This document shows positions 10,265 to 24,706 of a DNA stretch of 64,000 nucleotides, piece by piece (the first letter of the stretch is position 1; each line of letters starts with the position of its first letter). The stretch comes from Anisakis pegreffii (Eukaryota; Nematoda; Chromadorea; Rhabditida; Anisakidae). The stretch is taken from assembly GCA_035041965.1 (NCBI GenBank), contig JAPYMA010000230.1, forward strand, positions 1 to 64,000, in the 5' to 3' direction. A model generated the notes under the pieces. That model was given only the letters and a program-made list of their open reading frames with translations, was not told the origin of the DNA and made no database searches. Both the position numbers and the translations under genes were made by a program.

Positions 10265-13200
10265 AACTCTTTCAATGGCTTTCATTTCGTTATGCTGAGG
10301 ATTTGTGCTGGATTCATTTAATTAGAGTAACGTAAAACATGTAGATGTGATGGAAATAAAGATGTGATACGCACGAGTATGCTTATGTTCAGAAACTGTT
10401 CATTTCGAGATTTAATTTCTTTTCTGTTACTAATTCGCAACATATACTACGAGGACTTTTACAAGTGCTCAATCAGTCGGTTTATAAGCTACTAAGATAC
10501 TTGAAAGCATGAACGAATATGCCGTAATCGGTTACACTCGTTTGCACTATTTAATTTTCTATTCAAGAAGAAGATTGAAGGAAGATGTCAGCACTCATCC
10601 AATTAACAGAGTGGACAAGATCAGATCAGAGATATCTCCTATAAATGCAGCAAACCTTACTCTCGACTAAGAATTTTCAGAAGAAAACGTTCGTGTTGCC
10701 CAAATCGGCTAATCTCGATACAAATGCAGAAGAAAATCAATTTAGCAGAATTCATATCTTCATGCATTCGCTCCAAATATGATTGGAATTCTCACTCTCA
10801 ATTCGCATGGCGTAGAGATCACTTTACAAACACATAATTTTTCTTTGAAACACTAACAACCATTGGTTCTTTTGATTCTTTGACACCATCAAATGAAAGC
10901 GATACTGGGCTGTTAGAAAAGAATGTATATTGTCGATTGAAAGTCCAGGGATTTATTTGTATTGCATCGCTGGGCAGACATCTCTTTTTGTGCATCTGAT
11001 ATAATTGGTATCTCTTATGACTGCAGGAACTTGAGTGAGTGCCGTCTTCAAGCAGTCCGTTTGACCGACTTTTGTACGACTCAGTTCATGAAGATTCAAA
11101 GACACAGGAAAAGCTTAAATATTAGTCACAAGAAATCCTTATTGTTAGTTTCGGAGGAACAGATTTCACAGGCAGAATGTTGTTCGCATCTTCGACGATT
11201 TTTCATTTTTCTGGCCAATTGTTGGCTCGTGTTTGGAGAGTTCATCATTCAGTTTCGTGATATTTGCACAGAACAGAACACTACCTTACTAAAAATCATA
11301 AGATTGTCTGAATGGATCAGATGCATTGTGTAGTTTTTCCCCTTCAAGGACACGCATGTTTGACTTTGGCCAACTGTACCATCATTTTTTGGAGATAGCG
11401 TTTTAATCTGACAAAAAATTGCAATTTTTGTGAATGAAGAATGCGTTTCGATGAGAGCCACACATGGAAACTCGCGATTTTCTGCACTGTATTTGAAACC
11501 GTTAGAAGTTTTAACGGTCATTCATTGTTACCTTCTGAGCACTTTGAGAGTGCAACTGATATATTGTAATCAAATCAGGGTTAAACCTGTTCTCCCATCA
11601 TAGGTTACATGCAGTGTCCATAGTCAATATAGTATCCTTACTATAAGTTGAATATCTGAGGCCACAATTCAATTAACAGAAAGCTTTTCACAAAATACAA
11701 TTGCACTTCCAGTAAACTGAAAAAGTTTCTCAGTGATAATATGAAATGAAGATGCGAAATTGTTGATAAAGTCTAGATGTTCACGATAAAACCGAGCTGT
11801 ATCGGTACAATTGTTTTGGTAGTTTCACTGACTTGGATGATCATACGCATCTCGAATAATAGACTCTAAACGTTCGAGAGAAGTTCATCCAATAGATCTA
11901 GTTTTGATAATGAATTCTTTCTAATACTGTTATTTCCAACATTTTTTGAAGATTATTAACGAGCTTGTTGTGCCCGGGACCAATATAATTAATCGGCTTC
12001 AGTGTTTTGCTTCAATAAACTTCGCGTCAGTCAACCGAAGGTGCTCAAAAAAGATTTTGTACATTATCCCCGCGTGCCACAGTTGAAAGTGCACAAATTG
12101 GGTAAGCTTTTAGAGGCGGCAAGCCAGAACACAAAGGAAACAAACAAGGATTGAATCAATTGCAAGGCCATGTGCAGTTAAATCGCGGTTTGCCAAGCCT
12201 TCGTTGAGTACAAGCAGTCAACAAATAACTGAAATTGGTTGATCGATTGATTGTTATGAAAGTGTTGTACCCTGATTAGTAATTTGATTTGAATATACGC
12301 AGATGATTAATGTTGTTAGTTGGTAGCAAAGAGCTATTGATATTGAGCAGTGTGATATTTGTTGAAAGAGTCGTAAACGGCATTTTTTACGATGCCATAT
12401 CAGTTGCATAAAACGCAAATGTTTGCTCAGTGAGCAGCGAATTTTGTCACTGTTGACATTATTTATCTCAATGATTTATTGCAATCAAGAGCGGACGGTT
12501 AATAACCATACTGATGAAAAAAGAATTTATATGGAGATCACGCTCTTTTTGATGAACTTATATGCAGCTAAAAATAACAAGCAATCGCAACGAAGCAATT
12601 GAACTGTGTTACTTTTGCTGACGTTTGCTTTTGTAATTATTACTTTTTAGTACTGGAGTCTTCGTTGGAAACATCGACATCATAACAATGACAATTTGTT
12701 TACAATATAACGAAAAATTGTGCAATGAAAGAATACATATACTTTTTGAAATCCTTTCAACAACAAAAAACAAAGCAACTTTACATGGTGCTTTTCAGTG
12801 TATTCGCAACAGCCAATCATGTCTAATGAGTGTGTTCAACAGACATGTGCTTATTAGCTGAGATCGCACTCAATCTTATTGAGCATTAGTATTGTTGGTG
12901 ATATGATTTGATATTATACATATAAATATAAGCGATTGTATACAAATACTTCGCACTCGAGCAGATGTTCACATTAAACTCGTTAGCTGAGTGATAGCCT
13001 AATAGCTTAAGACAAATTACAATTCGCGCGTTGTAAATTATTCTTTGCAAATTACTTTCGTTCAAGCCAAATATCTCACTGAACAAAACAATTCTTCTGC
13101 TCACTCAAAATTACACTTTGTCGATCCCGTCAGATTCGCATAGCTCTAAGTGAGCATGGATTTGGAATACTCTAGAATTTAAAACAATCACAAACAGAGA

Positions 13201-14606
13201 ATCATTAGAACTTCTGAAGGATCGATTCTCATTGTACGTTGTGAACATGTTATCACGATGACTGCATCACAAAGAAACGCTTATTGTGAATGTTACGATT
13301 GCAGTTCAGTGCAGTAAAAACACAAAAACGTCAGGCCTTGTAAATTTTTTTATACTTTCTATAAACTCTCGCGTAACTTTTTCTTCATTCAGTGTTCCCA
13401 CTTGCATTGAATACTTCCCAGAAACTGAAGCACATAAACTCACTTGTCAACAGTGGTAGCGCAATATCAGATAAACCAATCGAGCACGCATATTACCTTT
13501 CAGCATTCTCATTTCAATCAAACAACCAACCTTAAACTAGGATGCCCATTCAAACATTCCCATAATTAGTCAGTTGAAGATGCAATATTTGGCAACCTCA
13601 TTTTCAAATAGCACAACAAAATTGGTCAGTCCTTCTAAGAAAGGCTCGTGGAGACGGCGCTTTGATACTTGGTGATTTTGCTGAAGCTATCAAGCAGTAA
13701 TTGTAGAACGATAAAGAGGTGAAGCAATTATCAGTCAGCCATAAAGGATCGTTTAGCAAAGTCATAAATAATATGTTCATAGCAAATAGGACACTTTATT
13801 GCATTGTTTTTTACGCAATAGATGATTGCACGTTATTGTGATGTGATTAATTCAGTATTGTTCTTGCTTATACCGTAACGCACCATTCAAATTATTGCAA
13901 CTTATTTTCCGCACTTATATGTCTCAATCCACTCGACACACCTTTTTAAGGCACTTTCCCAACTTTTTGTGAACTTTTGTAAATAAATTCAGATTGCTTC
14001 CTGTTGACGCGATTTTCACTGAATGACATGGAATACGACTAGAAATTTACAATGCTAGGTAACCTGGTGCTTGATCGTAATGCAAATCTTGAACATGTAT
14101 TTATGGTATTATTTGCTTTTAGGAATATATCGTATAGTCATGATGACTTACGCCAGTTCATTTCAATAATGTCACAAGGAATTGTATTGAAAAAATATAG
14201 TACTCAATAAAATTTTGTTTCAATATGTAGCTATTCAATCACTTAGTCGAAACTCGACATTCGTTGCTTCAATTCATTCTTCAACAGCCCTTTTGCAGTC
14301 CTCAACATATTCTTCTCAATTCGAGGGAAGCATTCAATTATGATCTGATATCGAAACAAATTTGTGATCACACCAACAAACTACTTTCATACCGTATTTC
14401 TTTTCCCAAGTGCCTGGTTAGGCTCTCAAGCTGGGTTTTTTTTCATAATGCCAGCTGACATTTAAACCATCCGAATAAGCAACACGTTTTGATAAAATTA
14501 ACCTCAAAATCGTTCTCTCCGTCACCCAATCAAGAGTTAAAAAACAAGTGTGGACATCAAAAAGTGCATTTTAGAACTTCTGTAATTTTCATTAGCATAT
14601 ACGTAC
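10265..14606. other. Inner left arm, no gene seen
   Basis: Between the collagen 3' end and the palindrome centre there are only isolated frames. The longest (10962-11333, 123 codons) has no recognisable motif. The DNA is mirrored at 14617-18959. I see no RNA gene or element ends. Confidence 0.4.
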
Positions 14607-14616
14607 TTCGTTCGAT
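14607..14616. other. Palindrome centre / short spacer
   Basis: Ten bases separate the arms. Inside them TCG and CGA can pair, leaving a two-base loop, so the structure is a hairpin with virtually no spacer. The arms next to it hold a 14-bp AT-rich inverted repeat starting TAGCATATACGTAC. Confidence 0.9.
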
Positions 14617-17600
14617 GTACGTATATGCTATTGAAAATTACAGAAGTTCTAAAATGCACTTTTTGATGTCCACACTTGTTTTTTAACTCTTGATTGGGTG
14701 ACGGAGAGAACGATTTTGAGGTTAATTTTATCAAAACGTGTTGCTTATTCGGATGGTTTAAATGTCAGCTGGCATTATGAAAAAAAACCCAGCTTGAGAG
14801 CCTAACCAGGCACTTGGGAAAAGAAATACGGTATGAAAGTAGTTTGTTGGTGTGATCACAAATTTGTTTCGATATCAGATCATAATTGAATGCTTCCCTC
14901 GAATTGAGAAGAATATGTTGAGGACTGCAAAAGGGCTGTTGAAGAATGAATTGAAGCAACGAATGTCGAGTTTCGACTAAGTGATTGAATAGCTACATAT
15001 TGAAACAAAATTTTATTGAGTACTATATTTTTTCAATACAATTCCTTGTGACATTATTGAAATGAACTGGCGTAAGTCATCATGACTATACGATATATTC
15101 CTAAAAGCAAATAATACCATAAATACATGTTCAAGATTTGCATTACGATCAAGCACCAGGTTACCTAGCATTGTAAATTTCTAGTCGTATTCCATGTCAT
15201 TCAGTGAAAATCGCGTCAACAGGAAGCAATCTGAATTTATTTACAAAAGTTCACAAAAAGTTGGGAAAGTGCCTTAAAAAGGTGTGTCGAGTGGATTGAG
15301 ACATATAAGTGCGGAAAATAAGTTGCAATAATTTGAATGGTGCGTTACGGTATAAGCAAGAACAATACTGAATTAATCACATCACAATAACGTGCAATCA
15401 TCTATTGCGTAAAAAACAATGCAATAAAGTGTCCTATTTGCTATGAACATATTATTTATGACTTTGCTAAACGATCCTTTATGGCTGACTGATAATTGCT
15501 TCACCTCTTTATCGTTCTACAATTACTGCTTGATAGCTTCAGCAAAATCACCAAGTATCAAAGCGCCGTCTCCACGAGCCTTTCTTAGAAGGACTGACCA
15601 ATTTTGTTGTGCTATTTGAAAATGAGGTTGCCAAATATTGCATCTTCAACTGACTAATTATGGGAATGTTTGAATGGGCATCCTAGTTTAAGGTTGGTTG
15701 TTTGATTGAAATGAGAATGCTGAAAGGTAATATGCGTGCTCGATTGGTTTATCTGATATTGCGCTACCACTGTTGACAAGTGAGTTTATGTGCTTCAGTT
15801 TCTGGGAAGTATTCAATGCAAGTGGGAACACTGAATGAAGAAAAAGTTACGCGAGAGTTTATAGAAAGTATAAAAAAATTTACAAGGCCTGACGTTTTTG
15901 TGTTTTTACTGCACTGAACTGCAATCGTAACATTCACAATAAGCGTTTCTTTGTGATGCAGTCATCGTGATAACATGTTCACAACGTACAATGAGAATCG
16001 ATCCTTCAGAAGTTCTAATGATTCTCTGTTTGTGATTGTTTTAAATTCTAGAGTATTCCAAATCCATGCTCACTTAGAGCTATGCGAATCTGACGGGATC
16101 GACAAAGTGTAATTTTGAGTGAGCAGAAGAATTGTTTTGTTCAGTGAGATATTTGGCTTGAACGAAAGTAATTTGCAAAGAATAATTTACAACGCGCGAA
16201 TTGTAATTTGTCTTAAGCTATTAGGCTATCACTCAGCTAACGAGTTTAATGTGAACATCTGCTCGAGTGCGAAGTATTTGTATACAATCGCTTATATTTA
16301 TATGTATAATATCAAATCATATCACCAACAATACTAATGCTCAATAAGATTGAGTGCGATCTCAGCTAATAAGCACATGTCTGTTGAACACACTCATTAG
16401 ACATGATTGGCTGTTGCGAATACACTGAAAAGCACCATGTAAAGTTGCTTTGTTTTTTGTTGTTGAAAGGATTTCAAAAAGTATATGTATTCTTTCATTG
16501 CACAATTTTTCGTTATATTGTAAACAAATTGTCATTGTTATGATGTCGATGTTTCCAACGAAGACTCCAGTACTAAAAAGTAATAATTACAAAAGCAAAC
16601 GTCAGCAAAAGTAACACAGTTCAATTGCTTCGTTGCGATTGCTTGTTATTTTTAGCTGCATATAAGTTCATCAAAAAGAGCGTGATCTCCATATAAATTC
16701 TTTTTTCATCAGTATGGTTATTAACCGTCCGCTCTTGATTGCAATAAATCATTGAGATAAATAATGTCAACAGTGACAAAATTCGCTGCTCACTGAGCAA
16801 ACATTTGCGTTTTATGCAACTGATATGGCATCGTAAAAAATGCCGTTTACGACTCTTTCAACAAATATCACACTGCTCAATATCAATAGCTCTTTGCTAC
16901 CAACTAACAACATTAATCATCTGCGTATATTCAAATCAAATTACTAATCAGGGTACAACACTTTCATAACAATCAATCGATCAACCAATTTCAGTTATTT
17001 GTTGACTGCTTGTACTCAACGAAGGCTTGGCAAACCGCGATTTAACTGCACATGGCCTTGCAATTGATTCAATCCTTGTTTGTTTCCTTTGTGTTCTGGC
17101 TTGCCGCCTCTAAAAGCTTACCCAATTTGTGCACTTTCAACTGTGGCACGCGGGGATAATGTACAAAATCTTTTTTGAGCACCTTCGGTTGACTGACGCG
17201 AAGTTTATTGAAGCAAAACACTGAAGCCGATTAATTATATTGGTCCCGGGCACAACAAGCTCGTTAATAATCTTCAAAAAATGTTGGAAATAACAGTATT
17301 AGAAAGAATTCATTATCAAAACTAGATCTATTGGATGAACTTCTCTCGAACGTTTAGAGTCTATTATTCGAGATGCGTATGATCATCCAAGTCAGTGAAA
17401 CTACCAAAACAATTGTACCGATACAGCTCGGTTTTATCGTGAACATCTAGACTTTATCAACAATTTCGCATCTTCATTTCATATTATCACTGAGAAACTT
17501 TTTCAGTTTACTGGAAGTGCAATTGTATTTTGTGAAAAGCTTTCTGTTAATTGAATTGTGGCCTCAGATATTCAACTTATAGTAAGGATACTATATTGAC

Positions 17601-18959
17601 TATGGACACTGCATGTAACCTATGATGGGAGAACAGGTTTAACCCTGATTTGATTACAATATATCAGTTGCACTCTCAAAGTGCTCAGAAGGTAACAATG
17701 AATGACCGTTAAAACTTCTAACGGTTTCAAATACAGTGCAGAAAATCGCGAGTTTCCATGTGTGGCTCTCATCGAAACGCATTCTTCATTCACAAAAATT
17801 GCAATTTTTTGTCAGATTAAAACGCTATCTCCAAAAAATGATGGTACAGTTGGCCAAAGTCAAACATGCGTGTCCTTGAAGGGGAAAAAACTACACAATG
17901 CATCTGATCCATTCAGACAATCTTATGATTTTTAGTAAGGTAGTGTTCTGTTCTGTGCAAATATCACGAAACTGAATGATGAACTCTCCAAACACGAGCC
18001 AACAATTGGCCAGAAAAATGAAAAATCGTCGAAGATGCGAACAACATTCTGCCTGTGAAATCTGTTCCTCCGAAACTAACAATAAGGATTTCTTGTGACT
18101 AATATTTAAGCTTTTCCTGTGTCTTTGAATCTTCATGAACTGAGTCGTACAAAAGTCGGTCAAACGGACTGCTTGAAGACGGCACTCACTCAAGTTCCTG
18201 CAGTCATAAGAGATACCAATTATATCAGATGCACAAAAAGAGATGTCTGCCCAGCGATGCAATACAAATAAATCCCTGGACTTTCAATCGACAATATACA
18301 TTCTTTTCTAACAGCCCAGTATCGCTTTCATTTGATGGTGTCAAAGAATCAAAAGAACCAATGGTTGTTAGTGTTTCAAAGAAAAATTATGTGTTTGTAA
18401 AGTGATCTCTACGCCATGCGAATTGAGAGTGAGAATTCCAATCATATTTGGAGCGAATGCATGAAGATATGAATTCTGCTAAATTGATTTTCTTCTGCAT
18501 TTGTATCGAGATTAGCCGATTTGGGCAACACGAACGTTTTCTTCTGAAAATTCTTAGTCGAGAGTAAGGTTTGCTGCATTTATAGGAGATATCTCTGATC
18601 TGATCTTGTCCACTCTGTTAATTGGATGAGTGCTGACATCTTCCTTCAATCTTCTTCTTGAATAGAAAATTAAATAGTGCAAACGAGTGTAACCGATTAC
18701 GGCATATTCGTTCATGCTTTCAAGTATCTTAGTAGCTTATAAACCGACTGATTGAGCACTTGTAAAAGTCCTCGTAGTATATGTTGCGAATTAGTAACAG
18801 AAAAGAAATTAAATCTCGAAATGAACAGTTTCTGAACATAAGCATACTCGTGCGTATCACATCTTTATTTCCATCACATCTACATGTTTTACGTTACTCT
18901 AATTAAATGAATCCAGCACAAATCCTCAGCATAACGAAATGAAAGCCATTGAAAGAGTT
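14617..18959. other. Inner right arm, no gene seen
   Basis: The mirror of 10265-14606, with the same unsupported open frames. The one-base homopolymer difference near 17888 shortens one of them, which argues against those frames being coding. Confidence 0.4.
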
Positions 18960-18965
18960 TTTATT
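18960..18965 (-). terminator. Polyadenylation signal, right collagen
   Basis: AATAAA on the minus strand, the mirror of 10259-10264, about 280 bases downstream of the right-copy collagen stop. Confidence 0.55.
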
Positions 18966-19243
18966 GACCATGTAAAATGTTATTAAGAGGTAAAGAAGTC
19001 ATCATATCATTTACAAACATGTCACGATCATGATAGGATATCCAAAATTCAAATCGCTATAGCAGAGACAATGAATAGACACTACTATCTCAGGAATATC
19101 CGATTATATAAGATAGGAGAAACGCTGTTTTTGGATCACAACAGAGCCTGAGAGATTGCAAGATAAACATGAGACATGCATTTTTTTCTGCTTTCTTGAA
19201 CCTATACAAAATTATCATCGTAACATTGAGAATCTATTTTCTT

Positions 19244-21451
19244 CTAGTATCCTGGTGGTGTTCTCGGCTCGGGGCAGTGATCACAGCCGCCGGGTTCTCC
19301 TGGTTCACCTGGTAACCCTGATAGTCCATGTGGACCTGGGATGCCAACTGGACCTGCAGCTCCTTCATCACCGTCAGGACCAATTGGACCTTGCTCACTT
19401 TCACCATCTTTTCCTGGTACTCCTCTTTCACCAGGTGGTCCAGGCAATCCTAAAACAAATCAATTTATAAACATTGCCAGCTTCTCACAAATTTTCTCAA
19501 TCGCGAAACAAAATTATCGAACTTACGTTTTTTAGATTCACTTAAATATGTCGACGAAATACACAAACGTAGTTTCATTGACACTCACCTGTTGGCCCAG
19601 CAGGACCAGGAGGACCAGCAACGGGAATCAAGTGACCAGGTTGGCCTGGTGCTCCCGGAGGTCCGACTTGTCCAGGAAGACCTGGTGGTCCAGTTGGTCC
19701 GGCCATTCCTAATTCACCTTTTTTACCATCGTCACCTTTCTCGCCATTTCGTCCTTTTGGTCCTTGCGGCCCTTTAGGTCCCATTTGTCCAATCGGACCA
19801 GGTGGACCTGGTGGGCAAATGATACACGGTTCTGATGGAGCGATGGCCATATTGAGGACCTGTAAAGTTCAATTCCACCGTTAAATTCAGTTTTTAATTA
19901 GCTAGGAAGTAATAATAGAAATTAGAAATTCGAAGTAATAATAAAAATTAGATTACTCTATATCAGTATTATACCGAAAATATATATTTTATGAACAAAT
20001 GTACAACTGAATTTTCTTAAAATTAACGCTTCATAATTGCCGATTTCACTGAATTACAAATTTTTCGATAATTTCGCTCGTAAGTTTCCACAAGTTAATT
20101 ACTTCATCGCTTATCAGACATCAAAAATGATGGCATCTAAAGCGATGCATAAGTGCATCAAATCTCTTAGAAAATAAAGAATGACAAGCAATATTTCAGC
20201 TTTGAATTGCAGTGTGCAACAGCAACTTCAAAGTCGTTAAATGAAAACCTAGTGAGTTTTCATTGAGTACGTTATCTATGATGGTTGGTATGATTACCGA
20301 GGTTACCAAAGTGGTATTGCTGTATAGAATGAAAATCTTTGCAATTTGCGTGGTCTCAGTAATTTCATGGGAGTATGAAAAAAGTGAAGTGATCACTTGT
20401 CTGCGGGTAACTGATCCTCTATCGACGCTCGGTTCTAATTTTTTTCAAGAAATAATGAGTTGTAGATTGAGCCGATGAATTCAATTAGTGATCGCGATCT
20501 TTCATTTCAGATTCTGATTTTGAATGAATTTTGTTTCATGTGGCTCAAATTGTACTCACCTGTCCATTTCTGCCATTCTCACCATCTTTGCCATTATCAC
20601 CATCAATACCATTTGGTCCATCGTCACCTGGAGGTCCTGGTGGTCCAACCGGTCCTTGTTGACAACTGCAACAAAGTCGACCCGCGTCTGAGTTGACCAC
20701 AGGTCCATTACCGTAGCCAACTCCATCGGGAGGGCCGTAGCCTCCTGCACCACCTCCAGATCCACCCTCTGGTATGAAATGTCCGAATAACCATGCGCCG
20801 CTTTCACGTTTGTTTCTTGGCTCACTGCTCAGAATATGCATTTCTTGCCACATATCTCTTGATCGTGTCTAAACCGAGTACAGTTAGTGAAAGAATATCA
20901 CCCTTCACATGGTTCCGAGTGGACGCAAAAAACGGTAGACAGATAGTCATTAAAGGTAAACATCAACTCATTATCACTACAGTAACTTCATGATTTCGAG
21001 CTTATTTTCGTATTTGTAAATGAGGAAAAAATAAGTGGTCGTGAGTTGCTTTGAATATTTCTCAGAATGAACCGAAAAAGGAAGATATACTTTATCATCA
21101 TCCATGTGTTCGGTGGGGGTACGATTATCGCCAAAAAATTCATAATTAGAAACTCAAATAGAATTCCAGCTTATAGCAATTGCTTGCGTTTGAAGGACAC
21201 TAACAACTTCTAATAATGATATAATGCATTAAACTGTGATTGAAAACAAGCGAGTACTAAATGAAAAGAAAGCAAACCTTGCAAAAATCTGTTTCCACGA
21301 TTAGGTGACTTTGAAATGATTGCACATAACTGTAAAGCATTGGAAGCGTGACAACGGATGCGATCACTGCAGCAGTTGAGATGACAACAGCAAAAAAAGC
21401 GACACGTCGCATTTGACGTTGCTCTTCACTCTCCATCTTGCACAGTTCCAT
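19244..21451 (-). CDS. Nematode cuticle collagen (right copy), 4 exons, 319 aa
   Basis: This is the mirror copy of the left collagen gene, with exons 21451-21278, 20868-20560, 19859-19589 and 19449-19244 on the minus strand. Every exon, splice site and protein residue I compared is identical to the left copy: signal-anchor, RNKR cleavage site, CCSC, CIIC and CDHC clusters, Gly-X-Y blocks and C-terminal PPGY. With its own TATA box, complete coding exons and polyadenylation signal, it should be as functional as the left copy. The two genes converge, with 3' ends about 9.3 kb apart across the palindrome centre. If the palindrome is real, the gene is present at double dose; if it is an assembly product, there is only one gene. 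Confidence 0.94.
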
Positions 21452-21500
21452 GTTGACGGATCGGTGGCCCATCAACTGCACAACGAATCTTATCACGACA

Positions 21501-21507
21501 TTTTATA
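21501..21507 (-). promoter_or_regulatory. TATA box of right collagen gene
   Basis: TATAAAA on the minus strand, 50 bases upstream of the ATG at 21451; the mirror of 7717-7723. Confidence 0.6.
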
Positions 21508-24500
21508 TGGATCTTCGCTTGGCGATCTTTGTCACGCCCATATTATCGAATGCATTTCTGGGTCGATGTGCTCCTTATTTGTTTCGTTCCACAATTAAAT
21601 CAACTACCGGCGACTACGAGTTCGTCATTGGCTGTTACTGGTATTACGGATTTCGAGAACGAGTAACAGTCGAGAAGCTCGAAATTTGTTAGTATTCTAT
21701 GCTTGAAATGCTCAGATGGAATGAAACATTAAGCAGCCTCTCATTTCGAAACACTTCCAGTGTGCCTGGAATGCATGACTGGAATGAACAAGATGATGAC
21801 TTGTTTTCTCGAACTTTCATCATTCGTCAACGTTATTTCACAGCAGTGATTTTCAGGGTGAATTATTCGGTAGAGCATAACTGCATTCAAGAAATAAGTA
21901 GTTGCATGACACTTTTGAAACTCTCTTGTAGGCCACTGAATTAACGAGCGAATGAATCAATCGTTTGCAGTGTAAAGTGGTATGCAATCGTTTACGTTCC
22001 ATTGGCAATATGCAATCTCCGTTTGTTACGTTCCAATTACCCAAATTTTCTTATCACATTCATTCGGCTACGTTTTCGATCAGCAATCAAAAACCAAGTG
22101 AACTGTTGAGAATTGGGGTCAGAAACATTGATCGCTGGATGCCGATTTTCGGTCTGAAAGTGATCAACGATCGTCAATAGATAATGAACACGTCTTTCTT
22201 TCTCACTTTTTCGTGTTTCCTTTTCATTAATTCAGATCAATGGTTACGTTTGGATACATGTAAACGATTGCTACATTGTTGCTGGAATCAATGAAAACTT
22301 GCTAGGACTTGGGAGATAATTGATAATTGTAAACATAATACAATAATTAGATTAGTTAATTAAATTTCATCACTTTTTGCAAGCATTCCGATTGCAACGT
22401 ACACTGTCGACTAGGTTTTTTGGTTCCCTCTAGATTCTGAATCGTTTCCTTGTGATGTCCAAAGATTCATGATATACTATTAAGAAGAGTTAGGATCTGT
22501 TTGCAGCAGTCGTCAGATCACTTCATTCCTCATGGAAACGAACTAGTTATTAAGTAAAATTATTACTGTCGTTATGCTCACGGCTTTTTGACAGTGTTTA
22601 CGGTTCACTTGACAATAAATGCAGTAAGACGGTGACGATAAATCATTATAGCTTTTGATGTTTTTGACCACCCACAGCAATTATTAGGTTGAGAACTTAA
22701 AAAGTATGATTTGCAAATGAATGACACCAATCCATTCACGCTCTCAACTCATTAACGACTGAATGAACAAAAGCTTATGCGCTTTGAAACAGAACTCGTT
22801 CCTTCCACATAGGATATTTTTCATATGTGTGAGTGCGAGCAGATTAACGTTCAAATCTGTAGTTATACCTGAACTCTTATCCCTGTCATTATAAAATTAG
22901 GTAGAATATATTGTTAATGAATATGTATGTTCAGTTCACATGCATATCTGTCGTAACATAATGTTCAGTAGTTTATTGTGTGGATGACCGACTAAATTCA
23001 TTCGTTAATCTTTTCCATTCCATTCTATTACTGAATGATCAGGTTTGTTCTCAGTCAATGTGACCACTACGCAAGATGAACGATTAAACGAATCAAATAA
23101 CAATCTCTATCCACGCTTGACGTTTCCCGAGTCAGAAAGTGGTCATTCAAATATACAAAATAATACGCAGAGGATCCTTTTCCACCGAGCCAAACCGGTG
23201 AAACTAATATACTGGAGCCTCAGTTTACGACCGTAATTCGTTCCAACAGTTTGGTCATGATCCGAATCGGTCGTAAATCAAAGCGTTATTCTCCACTGTA
23301 ATCAACGGGAAAAAATTAGTTCGTCCCAACCGATCCAATTCTTCCTAGGAAATTTTTTAATCGACAATATAGAATATTCACAATTTTTTTTGAGCTCCCA
23401 GACTCTAAAGCATGACAGAAAACTGAATATGGGATGTTAAAATGGAATCAAAGTTTCTTCTCTAACGGTATTCCGAAAACTACTTTGAAGAATTGTTTTT
23501 CAGTCACCGTTCAATATCTTTGGAAAATACCATTGGAACTAGGTCATGATTCCTTGCTCACCAAGGATGCCTCTGATGGAACGGGGTCGCTGATCACGAC
23601 CAGCTCCGAATTATTTTAAAATTACTCTTGCGCAGATTTTGAATATCCTCTTTTGAATACAGCCTTCTTTCATTAAAGCCAAATAACACCGTTTGAGTTA
23701 TCGAAAATCAGAGAACGCATTCCGTCGAACGTCACCACTGACTGAAATACTAAATTAATATTGTTCTCTAAGCCAACCAACTATAAGAAACGATCAAAAT
23801 CCTATCTTGTTTCCTCTTTTGATTGAGAGCATGATGAAGACTTGCATTAATTCGATCGAAAGTGATCGTGAATCGAACAGTTTTCTTCATGAATCGAATA
23901 AGTTTCTGCTGGAGATTTCCGTCAGAATCCGAATTGATCGTTAGTCGGGGACGTTCATAAGCCTAGGATTCACTGCATACAAAATTCTCTACTCTAGAGT
24001 GATACGGTTGATTTGTTTCATAGCGCAGTGAATGTACAGAACACGTTCATTTATTTTGAATAAAACAAATTCACAAAAAAAAGACTCATTCATTGAATAA
24101 TTAGTATTTCACTAATATTAGACAAACTTCAGACATCATGAGTACATATACTAGTATATGTAAGAAGACGTTACACATGAATTAACGATAATGAAACAAT
24201 TTTAACGCAAAAATGGATATACTCACTCACAGCACTATCGCTGCAAATGTCCTGCAACAATTATTACTGACAACATCTTTCGCAACTTCAACACAGTTCC
24301 TTAATCAAACTAGCAGAATAGTTGAACATTTTCCAGAAATCAACTTATCGCCTTCATATAAAACAACACAACGAAAGGGAATCTTGGAACAAATATGATA
24401 AGAAATAAGTAATTTCGGAACTTTCGGTCAGCAAATTCAAAGCAAAAATCGGCTTTACATCAAGAATCAGCACTAAATTAAACCAAAAGCCAGCAATAGA

Positions 24501-24550
24501 ATGAATGTTGTTGTGGCAAGGATCATTAATGAAATCAAACTAACTTCACT
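21508..24550. other. Right-arm DNA upstream of collagen, no gene seen
   Basis: The mirror of 4674-7716. Only short unsupported frames are present. Confidence 0.4.
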
Positions 24551-24706
24551 ATGAGTGGTCGGAATAAACGGACGACAAAAAATTTATCTTATTGGCAGCA
24601 TGCATTCAACCCGTTGCTTTTTGATGTTGCAATGCAGGCTCAAACGCACGAAGTGCTTAAAAAGCAGATCGAATCAGCAATCCGCAAAGATCGAGGTGTA
24701 AACTAG
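24551..24706 (+). CDS. Small ORF, 51 codons, function unknown (right copy)
   Basis: The mirror copy of 4518-4673, identical in sequence. It starts ATG at 24551 and ends TAG at 24704-24706. A following frame, 24724-24927, is the mirror of 4297-4500. No family is recognised. Confidence 0.3.
   Translation: MSGRNKRTTKNLSYWQHAFNPLLFDVAMQAQTHEVLKKQIESAIRKDRGVN

Larger units (their letters stand above)
4008..14606 (+). repeat. Left arm of giant palindrome
   Basis: Every base pairs with the reverse complement of the right arm. Partner positions sum to 29223 from the centre out to about 11335, and to 29224 from there to the outer end. The change is one extra A/T in a homopolymer (five T near 11335, six A near 17888). 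The only other differences I found are a few substitutions beside the centre (for example near 14591-14592 against 14631-14632). Open frames on the two arms are otherwise identical at protein level. Outer boundary: 4008 pairs with 25216 and 4007 does not pair with 25217. Confidence 0.95.

Noticed and set aside
10962..11333. 123-codon open frame in the inner left arm (mirrored at 17891-18262)
   Set aside because: No recognisable motif and no splice or promoter context. The antisense frames overlapping its end are broken by the one-base arm difference; it looks like chance.
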